Assembly (NCBI GenBank): GCA_030066455.1
Contig: JASJBQ010000199.1
Coordinates: forward strand, 1-9,093
DNA: 9,093 bases
Direction of reading: 5' to 3'
DNA from: Desulfobacterales bacterium
GTDB lineage: Bacteria > Desulfobacterota > Desulfobacteria > Desulfobacterales > UBA5852
The stretch's first letter is position 1. Each line of letters begins with the position of its first letter. This document shows, one piece after another, positions 1-5,815 of the stretch. Below the pieces are notes generated by a model. That model was given only the letters and a program-made list of their open reading frames with translations, made no database searches and was not told the DNA's origin. The position numbers and the translations under genes were made by a program.

Positions 1-163
1 GAAAGTGTAGAATAGCCGGATAACGAAGTCAAACAGGGCGAATGGCGGGGTGCTGCCGGCTGCGGAGCCGCCGGCCCCGTCCCGGCCGTCTGCCGCATGA
101 CAACAAACGACCGCCGCCGGCTACCGCCAGAACCGGGCGGCGCGGGCGATAAGGCGTAGGCCG
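1..163. other. Non-coding leader upstream of der
   Basis: No convincing gene is visible here. The plus-strand frames all contain stops near the left edge (for example TAG at 13-15, which may end a gene lying outside the window). The remaining short ORFs, such as the 20-codon one at 97-159, have arginine/proline-rich, GC-driven composition. GCCGGC at 55-60 can pair with GCCGGC at 70-75, giving a 6-bp stem. No T-run follows it, so I do not call it a terminator. No good sigma-70 promoter is seen, so der may be read from further upstream. Confidence 0.4.
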
Positions 164-1537
164 ATGAAACCGATGGTCGCCATCGTGGGCCGTCCCAACG
201 TGGGCAAATCCACCTTTTTCAATCAGGTCACCCGCAGCCGGGATGCGCTGGTGGACGACTTGCCCGGCGTCACGCGGGACCGGATTTACGGCGATGCCCT
301 CTGGAACGATATCCCCTTCACCCTGGTCGACACCGGCGGCTTTTCCGGGCAACTGGACGACGCCTTTGCCGACGCGATCCGGCATCAGGTCTACGAGGCC
401 ATGGAGGCCGCGGATGCGATTATTATGCTCATGGACGGCCGGCAGGGGCTCTCGCCTTACGACCGCGACATTGTCGATACACTGCGCGACCAGCCCAAAC
501 CGGTCTTCTTCGCGGTCAACAAGATCGACGGCCCCGAGCAGGAAGCGCTCCTGGCCGAATTCTTCGCACTGGGGATCGCGCATCTCTTTCCGCTGTCGGC
601 CGAGCACCGATTCGGGCTGAGTGACCTGCTCGACCGCCTCGTGGCGAATTTCAAACCCTACGCCGAAACCTCGCGTGACGAGATCCGGCTGGCCGTGGTG
701 GGGCGCCCGAATGTGGGGAAATCCTCGCTGCTCAACCGGTTGGTGGGCGCCGAACGCCACCTGGTAAGCGATATCCCCGGAACCACACGCGATGCCGTCG
801 ATTCGCTGATCAAGCGCGACGGCCGGCACTATCGTCTGATCGACACGGCCGGCATCCGGCGCAAGGGCAAGGTCACCCGCAAACTGGAGAAATTTTCGAT
901 CCTCAAGGCGCTGCGGAGCCTGGACCGCTGCGACGTGGCGCTGATCGTCATCGACGCCGCCGAGGGGGTGACGGATCAGGACATCAGTGTGGCCGGCTAC
1001 GCCCACGAGCGGGGCTGCGGCTGCGTGTTTCTGCTGAACAAATGGGATCTGGTGGCCAAGGACCAGCACAGTGTGCGGCGCTTCACCCAAGAGCTGCGCA
1101 CCGCGGCCAAGTTTTTGGCCTTTGCGCCGGTGCTGACCCTATCGGCCCTCACCGGCCAGCGCGTCCAGCGCATTTTCAAGCTGGTGGATGCGGTGCACGC
1201 CCAGTATACCACGCGGTTGAACACCGGCCGCATCAACCGAATCCTGGAACAGGCCCTGGCGGACAACGAGCCGTCTCTGCACCGCGGGCGGCGCATCAAA
1301 TTTTTTTACGCCACCCAGGCCGCCAGCCGGCCGCCGACGTTCGTCATGTTTGTCAACTATCCGGAGGCCGTTCACTTTTCATACCAGCGCTACCTGGTCA
1401 ATCGCCTGCGGGAGGGGGCCGGTCTGCACGACACGCCGATTCGTCTCTTGCTCCGGCCGCGCGCCGGTCGCAGGGACATCGGTGTAAGGCCCAAGCGCCG
1501 GGAGCGTTCAGGACGTAAACGCCGACGTTCGCGCTGA
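164..1537 (+). CDS. der: Ribosome biogenesis GTPase Der (EngA)
   Basis: Der is an essential cytoplasmic GTPase that binds the 50S subunit and is needed for its late assembly. The 457-aa protein has the diagnostic tandem G domains. Domain 1 has the P-loop GRPNVGKS at 9-16, DTGG at 56-59, NKID at 119-122 and a G5-like SA at 145-146. Domain 2 has GRPNVGKS at 180-187, DTAG at 227-230, NKWD at 292-295 and SAL at 327-329. The C-terminal KH-like domain spans roughly 340-435. The tail is very basic, with 11 Arg/Lys in the last 16 residues, consistent with rRNA contact. Length is normal for the family (about 440-490). The ATG start puts the P-loop at the usual distance from the N-terminus and is preceded by TAAGG at 150-154 with 9-nt spacing. 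The next gene, rarA, follows after 31 bp on the same strand, so co-transcription is likely. I see no missing motifs. Confidence 0.97.
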   Translation: MKPMVAIVGRPNVGKSTFFNQVTRSRDALVDDLPGVTRDRIYGDALWNDIPFTLVDTGGFSGQLDDAFADAIRHQVYEAMEAADAIIMLMDGRQGLSPYDRDIVDTLRDQPKPVFFAVNKIDGPEQEALLAEFFALGIAHLFPLSAEHRFGLSDLLDRLVANFKPYAETSRDEIRLAVVGRPNVGKSSLLNRLVGAERHLVSDIPGTTRDAVDSLIKRDGRHYRLIDTAGIRRKGKVTRKLEKFSILKALRSLDRCDVALIVIDAAEGVTDQDISVAGYAHERGCGCVFLLNKWDLVAKDQHSVRRFTQELRTAAKFLAFAPVLTLSALTGQRVQRIFKLVDAVHAQYTTRLNTGRINRILEQALADNEPSLHRGRRIKFFYATQAASRPPTFVMFVNYPEAVHFSYQRYLVNRLREGAGLHDTPIRLLLRPRAGRRDIGVRPKRRERSGRKRRRSR

Positions 1538-1568
1538 GCGACCGGCTGCAATCAACGAGGGACCATCG

Positions 1569-2921
1569 GTGGATCTGTTCGAGCAAAGCGCCCGTGATTC
1601 ATTGGACACGCCCCTGGCGGACCGCATGCGCCCGCGGCGCCTCGAGGATTTCGTGGGCCAGAGCCAGGCGGTGGGGGAGGGCTCTCTGATCCGTCAGCTG
1701 CTGGGGACCGAAAGGCTTTTCTCCCTGATTCTCTGGGGACCGCCGGGCACCGGGAAGACGACGCTGGCCCGCCTGGTGGCGGGTGCCCGCAAGGCCCACT
1801 TCATCGAATTCTCGGCCGTGTTGAGCGGTGTGCGCGATATCCGCCGGGTAATCGACGAGGCCCGCCAACAGCGCGATTTCCACCATCGCCGCACCATCCT
1901 CTTCGTCGATGAGATTCATCGTTTCAACAAGGCCCAGCAGGACGCTTTTCTGCATCACGTCGAAAACGGCCTGATCACACTCATTGGGGCCACCACCGAG
2001 AACCCCTCCTTCGAGGTTATCCCGGCCCTGATGTCCCGCTGCCGGGTGGTGCTGCTCAAAAGCCTCACGGACGAGGATCTCCGGCAGATCCTCAACCGGG
2101 CGCTGACGGACCGCGATCGGGGGCTGGGGCGCGACGGGCTGAGCATCACCCCCGAAGCGCTCGATTTCCTGGTGCGCGCCGCCGACGGCGACGCCCGCCG
2201 GGCGTTGAACAGCCTGGAAATGGCCGCTGGCCTCCATACCGCCGATGCGGCCTCCGGCAATGCCCGGGCGCCGATCGGTATTGCGGTGCTGGAAGCCGCC
2301 TTCCAGAAAAGGGCGCTGCGCTACGACAAATCCGGCGAGGAGCATTTCAACCTCATCTCGGCGCTGCACAAAAGCTTGCGCGGCAGCGATGCGGATGCCG
2401 CCCTCTACTGGCTGGCGCGCATGCTTGCCGCCGGCGAGGATCCCCTCTATATCGCCCGCCGCATGGTGCGTTTTGCGTCCGAAGATGTCGGTCTGGCCGA
2501 TCCCCGTGCGCTGAACGTCGCCCTCGACGCCATGGAGGCCTTCCGTTTTCTCGGCCGCCCCGAAGGTGAGCTGGCCCTGGCCCAGGCCGCCCTCTACCTG
2601 GCCACGGCCCCTAAGAGCAACAGCGTCTATCGGGCCTACCAGGCGGCGTCCCGGGCCGCGGAGAAACACGGCAGCCTGCCCGTGCCCCTGCACATCCGCA
2701 ATGCCCCGACGGGCCTGATGAAAAACCTGGGGTATGGCCGCGGCTATCGCTACGCCCACGACTACGAGGGGGCTTTCACCCCCCAGGATTACTTCCCCGA
2801 CGCCTTGCAGGGGACGATCTTCTACGAACCCTCTGAGCGCGGATATGAAAAAGAGGTCAAACGCCGCCTGGACCGCTGGCGGCCGTTGACCGGAAAGGAC
2901 GCCCCGCACCGCAGGAGGTGA
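1569..2921 (+). CDS. rarA: Replication-associated recombination protein A (RarA/MgsA), AAA+ ATPase
   Basis: This is a clamp-loader-related AAA+ ATPase, homologous to E. coli RarA/MgsA and eukaryotic Mgs1/WRNIP1. The family forms tetramers, acts on DNA ends and stalled forks, and interacts with SSB. In its 450 aa I see Walker A GPPGTGKT at 57-64 and Walker B with DEIH at 114-117. Sensor 1 is ATTENPS at 141-147, the arginine-finger region is SRCR at 156-159, and sensor 2 is GDARRALN at 207-214. The C-terminal MgsA tetramerisation part starts with RYDKSGEEHF at 251-260 and continues with ARRMVRFASEDVGL at 296-309 and NAPTGLMKNLGYG at 378-390. The start is GTG. It is preceded by GAGG at 1557-1560 with 8-nt spacing, and the first in-frame Met (residue 20) would cut into the conserved LADRMRP segment. 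It follows der by 31 bp. Length is typical and nothing appears broken. Confidence 0.95.
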   Translation: MDLFEQSARDSLDTPLADRMRPRRLEDFVGQSQAVGEGSLIRQLLGTERLFSLILWGPPGTGKTTLARLVAGARKAHFIEFSAVLSGVRDIRRVIDEARQQRDFHHRRTILFVDEIHRFNKAQQDAFLHHVENGLITLIGATTENPSFEVIPALMSRCRVVLLKSLTDEDLRQILNRALTDRDRGLGRDGLSITPEALDFLVRAADGDARRALNSLEMAAGLHTADAASGNARAPIGIAVLEAAFQKRALRYDKSGEEHFNLISALHKSLRGSDADAALYWLARMLAAGEDPLYIARRMVRFASEDVGLADPRALNVALDAMEAFRFLGRPEGELALAQAALYLATAPKSNSVYRAYQAASRAAEKHGSLPVPLHIRNAPTGLMKNLGYGRGYRYAHDYEGAFTPQDYFPDALQGTIFYEPSERGYEKEVKRRLDRWRPLTGKDAPHRRR

Positions 2922-3051
2922 GGGCCGGTCTCCCGTGCGCTGCATTGCGGTGGCGACGGCGCGGCTTGGGATGCGACCTTGTCCAGACCGATGCGCATGC
3001 CCTTGCCGCGTCATCGTCCGGCGTCGACAAGGCGGTTACCTTACACCCGCT

Positions 3052-3067
3052 GGCTTGACATCAAGCC
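3052..3067. promoter_or_regulatory. Operator-like 7-2-7 palindrome overlapping a -35 box
   Basis: GGCTTGACATCAAGCC is a perfect inverted repeat: two 7-bp arms (GGCTTGA and TCAAGCC) around a 2-bp centre. It contains a full consensus TTGACA at 3055-3060, so a dimeric regulator bound here would cover the -35 element of the likely promoter of the downstream CBS gene. As a hairpin it would have only a 2-nt loop, which favours a protein-binding site over an RNA structure. The regulator is unknown, and I do not recognise the sequence as a named operator. Confidence 0.45.
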
Positions 3068-3094
3068 TAAGCCGCTATATTTATTAACTATAAT
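3055..3094 (+). promoter_or_regulatory. Predicted sigma-70-type promoter region for the CBS gene
   Basis: This is a sharp AT-rich island in a GC-rich neighbourhood. TTGACA at 3055-3060 is a perfect -35. Candidate -10 boxes are TATATT at 3076-3081 (15-bp spacer, short), TATTTA at 3078-3083 (17-bp spacer, poor match) and a perfect TATAAT at 3089-3094 that has no good -35 at the standard distance. Which pair is used cannot be decided by eye. Any of them would give a leader of roughly 75-90 nt before the CBS start at 3178. No other gene lies between. Confidence 0.55.
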
Positions 3095-3177
3095 TTGCAA
3101 CTTACTTCAAATGCGTTTTCGTGACCTCCCTTGCGCACTTCCGCCTCAACCCCAACCCTCAACGGAAAGGCTAGGGC

Positions 3178-3633
3178 ATGCAAACGGCCGGCGACATCAT
3201 GACCAGCGACGTCATCACGGTGACCCCGGAAACGGAAATCGTCCAGGCGGCCCGGCTTCTGCTCGACAACCGGATCAACGGTCTGCCCGTGGTCGACGAC
3301 CAGGGGCGTCTGGTCGGCATCGTCTGTCAGAGCGATCTGATCGTCCAGCAAAAACGCGTGCGCGTACCCTCGCTGTTCACACTCCTCGACGGATACATCA
3401 CCCTCTCTTCCGCCCGGCACTTCGAACGCGAGGTCGAGAAGATCGCGGCCTCCCAGGTGCAACAGGCCATGACGCCCAGCCCGACCAGCATTTCCCCCGA
3501 GACCGCCATCGAAGAGGTGGCGACCCTCATGGTGGAGAAGAACTATCACACCCTGCCGGTGGTCGAGGACGGCCGGTTGGTTGGTGTCGTGGGCAAAGAA
3601 GACATGCTGCGCACCATCATGCTGGACCGCTAG
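3178..3633 (+). CDS. Tandem CBS-domain protein
   Basis: This is a 151-aa stand-alone CBS-pair (Bateman) protein. CBS1 covers about residues 3-57 (starting AGDIMTSDVITV, with NGLPVVDDQGRLVGIV near 34-49). CBS2 covers about 94-148 (QQAMTPSPTSISPE, then TLPVVEDGRLVGVVGKEDML near 125-144). A linker of about 36 residues, containing FTLLDGYITL, joins them. CBS pairs commonly bind AMP, ADP, ATP or S-adenosylmethionine and regulate partner proteins. No catalytic, DNA-binding or membrane domain is fused here, so the target is unknown. The ATG lies directly before the first CBS motif, with GGAAAGG upstream. The gene has its own putative promoter with an operator-like palindrome, and a universal stress protein gene follows after 196 bp. 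This suggests a shared energy- or stress-sensing role, which is inference from family knowledge and context. The ligand cannot be predicted from the sequence. Confidence 0.92.
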   Translation: MQTAGDIMTSDVITVTPETEIVQAARLLLDNRINGLPVVDDQGRLVGIVCQSDLIVQQKRVRVPSLFTLLDGYITLSSARHFEREVEKIAASQVQQAMTPSPTSISPETAIEEVATLMVEKNYHTLPVVEDGRLVGVVGKEDMLRTIMLDR

Positions 3634-3678
3634 GACACAGCAATAGACGCCCGCCGGCATCGGGGACGCGCGCTGAAT

Positions 3679-3729
3679 CCGCCGGAACGGCGCTGGCGGC
3701 TCGTCGGTCGATACCGAACGAGCCGGCGG
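3679..3729 (+). other. Large imperfect hairpin between the CBS and usp genes
   Basis: GCTCGT (3699-3704) pairs with ACGAGC (3718-3723), and CGGT (3705-3708) pairs with ACCG (3713-3716) around a CGAT loop, with one bulged A. Outside this, CCGCCGG at 3679-3685 is complementary to CCGGCGG at 3723-3729 and can form an outer stem (it competes for C3723). No T-run follows, so it is not a classic intrinsic terminator. It could be an attenuating or processing structure between the two genes. The rest of the 196-bp gap shows no ORF or clear promoter. Confidence 0.35.
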
Positions 3730-3817
3730 GTGGCGCTTCGCAACCATTCCGGCGGTGGTGACGGCGCACGCCTGAATCTGCCGCTGCCACCGGACGGCGC
3801 GGGGCCGGGCGGGCCGG

Positions 3818-3826
3818 AAAGGAGGT
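3818..3826 (+). promoter_or_regulatory. Strong Shine-Dalgarno sequence of the usp gene
   Basis: AAAGGAGGT is a near-complete match to the anti-Shine-Dalgarno sequence. Its GGAGG core ends 4 nt before the ATG at 3830. Together with the conserved N-terminus it fixes the start codon and suggests efficient translation. Confidence 0.8.
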
Positions 3827-3829
3827 TTC

Positions 3830-4276
3830 ATGACCATACGGACGATCGTCTGCTGTACCGACTTTTCGGAAAACGCCCATCGGGCCGTGGCGCAGGCCGT
3901 CGACATGGCGGCCCGCTTCAACGCCAAGCTCTATCTGCTGCACGTGCTGCCCCCCCTGATCAATCCGGTGCTGCTGGACAGCGGCTGGATACCACCGGAG
4001 ATGCCACGGGACGCCATCATCCTCAAAATCGAGGAACAGATGCAGGCGCGCTACGGCGCCCAGATGCCCCACGAGGTCGACTATGAACTGGTGGTGCGGG
4101 ACGGACACGTCTCCTCGGAGATCCTCGAATTCGTCCGTGCGCAGTCGGTCGATCTCGCGATCATGGGGGCTTATGGTCTCTCAGGAATGGGACTGGTGCT
4201 GTTCGGCAGTGTGGCCAAACGCGTGGCCCAGAAGGCGGCCTGCTCGGTCCTGATCGTTCGGGAGGCCGGGCCCTGA
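3830..4276 (+). CDS. Universal stress protein, UspA family (ATP-binding type)
   Basis: This is a single-domain 148-aa Usp with an alpha/beta Rossmann-like fold, cytoplasmic and usually dimeric. The N-terminal strand is IRTIVCCTDFSENAHRAV (3-20), with the conserved Asp at 11. The C-terminal nucleotide signature G-x2-G-x9-G-S is complete: Gly113, Gly116, Gly126 and Ser127. It is followed by the typical ending VLIVR (140-144). That motif marks the ATP-binding (MJ0577-like) subgroup, as opposed to the non-binding UspA type. Family roles include survival under starvation, redox or energy stress, but the specific role here is unknown. The start is set by a very strong Shine-Dalgarno sequence. The gene lies downstream of a CBS-domain gene. 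Both families can sense adenine nucleotides, so a linked function is plausible. The gene is convergent with the minus-strand NRDE gene, with a 33-bp gap. Confidence 0.94.
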   Translation: MTIRTIVCCTDFSENAHRAVAQAVDMAARFNAKLYLLHVLPPLINPVLLDSGWIPPEMPRDAIILKIEEQMQARYGAQMPHEVDYELVVRDGHVSSEILEFVRAQSVDLAIMGAYGLSGMGLVLFGSVAKRVAQKAACSVLIVREAGP

Positions 4277-4309
4277 ATTGGCGGCGGTGAAACCCGGCGG
4301 CGATTCGAT

Positions 4310-5077
4310 TCACTTTCGGACCTGCAGTTCGAACTGCCGGGTCGTTATCCGGCCTCCGGGGGTGAACGTACGTTCGATGAACTGCGAGCGGCCGTCGGCG
4401 GCCATCAGGAGCACACTCGACGACCGGGTCCCGTAGGTGGGACTCTGGATGAAAGCCGGCGCCAGCAGCCGCTCCCATTCGATGCCGATCCCGGTGGTGG
4501 GCAGATCACCATCCGGCGGGATATGCCGATCCTGCAATAGGCCCATCAGCGCTTCGGGCTGGGGCCGCTCCTCCCGCTCGACAATGGTCGTCAGCGCGCG
4601 CCGGGCCCTTTGGATCTTGGGCCAGGGGGTATCCAGCAGGTGGTTGCTCAGGCCGTGGATGCCGGCTTCGATCGGGCGGGGGGCACCGCCGCGATTGCTG
4701 TAATAAATCAACGACGACATCCGGCCGGCGATGAGGTTGAATCCGTTGTAACCCCGGTTCTCGCGATGCAGCGCGTCGAGATAGGGTCGGGCTTCGCGGC
4801 GGCCGCGGATGAAGTCGCTCACCAGATGCCCGCGGGAGGGCGCCTCCGGACGGTGGCGGTCGGGATCCCTGAAATTCGTGATCGCGGCCAAGCGCCCGCT
4901 GCAGTGCAGCCCCATCCAGGTGCCGCCGGCCTGAAGATCCTTTCCGGCCAGAACACCTCGTTGTTCCGGCCAGAAATCCAGCGCCTGCGTCGGTCGTGAA
5001 TAGAATTCATCCCGGTTGGCCGCCACGATCAGCGGGTAGTCGGTACGGCATCGATAAGCCAAAATGATCAGGCACAT
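4310..5077 (-). CDS. NRDE family protein (TANGO2 homologue)
   Basis: This 255-aa protein is recognised by the family hallmark NRDE at residues 21-24, in the context PLIVAANRDEFYSRPT. Further conserved blocks are GGTWMG (51-56), NFRDP (68-72), SRGHLV (81-86), NGFNL (111-115), LSNHLLDTPWPK (143-154) and YGTRSSSVLL (215-224). The protein begins Met-Cys. Removal of Met would expose Cys2 as an N-terminal residue, in line with the proposed relation of this family to Ntn hydrolases. No activity has been shown by this sequence. The animal homologue TANGO2 has been linked to haem handling and lipid metabolism, while the bacterial role is unclear. There is no signal peptide or membrane segment, so it is probably cytoplasmic. 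The start is supported by AAGGAG on the minus strand (5087-5092), 9 nt upstream. It is a single-gene unit, convergent with usp and divergent from the small ORF at 5460. Confidence 0.92.
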   Translation of the reverse strand: MCLIILAYRCRTDYPLIVAANRDEFYSRPTQALDFWPEQRGVLAGKDLQAGGTWMGLHCSGRLAAITNFRDPDRHRPEAPSRGHLVSDFIRGRREARPYLDALHRENRGYNGFNLIAGRMSSLIYYSNRGGAPRPIEAGIHGLSNHLLDTPWPKIQRARRALTTIVEREERPQPEALMGLLQDRHIPPDGDLPTTGIGIEWERLLAPAFIQSPTYGTRSSSVLLMAADGRSQFIERTFTPGGRITTRQFELQVRK

Positions 5078-5459
5078 GCGAGGTTGCTCCTTATGGGGCG
5101 AACCGGGGATGGAACAGTTGCGCGGCCGTCACCCACTCCCCATGCCGCCCCGCGCCGTCTTTCGAACAATAAGATGGTGCCGATGCTCTAATCCAATCCC
5201 GGCAGCGTTGCAACCGGGCAAGGGCCGGCGCTGGGACCATAGGCCCGCAGGCAATTCGCGCATAAGGCGCCGACGACCTTAAGCCCGGACTTCATACGCC
5301 GCTGGCGGCCGGTCGTAAATCTTCCGCCCGCCGTGTTTTTTTTGCTTTACAACGTCTGGGGCATCTGCTAAAAAATCCTGGATTTTAATAGGTTATCAGC
5401 GGACCGCACCCGAAAGGCGCGGACTCGTAGACCAGGCCAAACAAAGGAGCACTGCAGGA
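5078..5459. other. Divergent intergenic region, no gene recognised
   Basis: This 382-bp stretch lies between the minus-strand NRDE gene and the plus-strand small ORF. ORFs inside it (for example 5064-5282) have arginine/proline-rich composition and no recognisable features. On the plus strand a T8 tract at 5336-5343 stands just before a promoter. A possible weak stem, GGCGG with CCGCC, precedes the T8, but no plus-strand gene lies upstream to be terminated. A minus-strand promoter for the NRDE gene must be here or in this direction, but I find only weak candidates around 5165-5215. A small RNA in 5105-5340 cannot be excluded. Confidence 0.5.
5346..5374 (+). promoter_or_regulatory. Predicted promoter of the 52-aa ORF
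   Basis: TTTACA at 5346-5351 (5/6 to TTGACA) lies 17 bp before TAAAAA at 5369-5374 (4/6 to TATAAT). The latter carries an extended -10 TG at 5366-5367. The T8 tract immediately upstream (5336-5343) could act as an UP-like element. Transcription would begin near 5381, giving a leader of about 80 nt. That leader holds a small hairpin at 5404-5422 (CCGC/GCGG plus CC/GG around CGAAA). The downstream gene has a good ribosome binding site, so promoter and ORF support each other. Confidence 0.55.
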
Positions 5460-5618
5460 ATGGATACCCCTAGAAAGATCGGGATCATGGTGTTCAGCAT
5501 GGTGCCCGCCATCATCGGCGGGTGCGTGACATATGATCTTAGCGGCGGGAATTACAACGCCGTTGGCGTTTACCTGGCCATTCTGCTGCTTCTCTTCGGC
5601 GGTTTCATCAGCCGATAA
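5460..5618 (+). CDS. Small membrane or lipoprotein-like protein, 52 aa, unknown function
   Basis: I do not recognise a family. The ORF starts with ATG, ends with TAA, and is preceded by AAAGGAG (5443-5449) with 10-nt spacing and by a plausible promoter at 5346-5374. The N-terminus MDTPRK is charged. A first hydrophobic segment spans about 7-22 (IGIMVFSMVPAIIGGC). A short polar stretch TYDLSGGNYN follows at 24-33, then a second hydrophobic helix at about 34-51 (AVGVYLAILLLLFGGFIS), ending in Arg52. Two readings are possible. One is a two-helix inner-membrane hairpin with both ends cytoplasmic. The other is a lipoprotein, because IIGGC at 18-22 fits the lipobox pattern with Cys22 as +1 and no charged residue in the preceding hydrophobic stretch. 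The expression signals and strongly membrane-like composition in a GC-rich background argue for a real gene. A candidate terminator follows at 5649. Confidence 0.68.
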   Translation: MDTPRKIGIMVFSMVPAIIGGCVTYDLSGGNYNAVGVYLAILLLLFGGFISR

Positions 5619-5648
5619 CCTCAACGGCTGCCAACAGACATCCAACCG

Positions 5649-5704
5649 ACCACGACGCGCCGCCCCCCGCATGGACGCCGGGCAGGTGCGCCGTGGTTCT
5701 TCTT
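5649..5704 (+). terminator. Long imperfect hairpin, candidate terminator after the small ORF
   Basis: ACCACG (5649-5654) pairs with CGTGGT (5692-5697). After one A-C mismatch, CGCGCC (5656-5661) pairs with GGTGCG (5685-5690, one G-U). GCCC (5662-5665) then pairs with GGGC (5680-5683) across a bulged A, leaving a 14-nt loop. TCTTCTT (5698-5704) follows directly. It is T-rich but not a pure T-run, so termination may be partial. It lies 30 nt after the stop of the 52-aa ORF. An upstream GTG (5693) in frame with the next gene lies inside this stem, which argues against it being that gene's start. Confidence 0.45.
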
Positions 5705-5815
5705 GCGGTCACCCCGTGCGCAGCGATACGCCGCACCCCGAATTCGCAGGCACCCTCTATCGTTGAAACCGACACGCCGCCTGTTTGTGGCCACCCGGCA
5801 AACGCGGTGCAACTC

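Noticed and set aside
29..1090. 353-codon minus-strand ORF opposite der
   Set aside because: It is antisense to clear der motifs and its composition is His/Gly/Arg/Val-rich as expected of a GC-rich shadow frame. It has no recognisable domain.
1599..3014. 471-codon minus-strand ORF opposite rarA
   Set aside because: It mirrors the rarA coding sequence nearly end to end. Long antisense frames arise from high GC at third positions, and no independent features were found.
4265..4298. GCCGGG/CCCGGC pairing at the usp-NRDE junction as a terminator
   Set aside because: It has only 6 bp with a 22-nt loop, overlaps the usp stop, and has no T-run on either side. Such pairings are expected in GC-rich DNA.
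5064..5282. 72-codon plus-strand ORF in the divergent intergenic region
   Set aside because: It overlaps the start and ribosome binding site of the NRDE gene, has Arg/Pro-rich random-like composition, and no Shine-Dalgarno sequence was seen.
5693..5815. N-terminal extension of the AI-2E protein from GTG 5693
   Set aside because: The 41 residues are polar and Pro-rich and not typical of the family, and the GTG is within a stable hairpin. ATG 5816 gives a normal-length protein.
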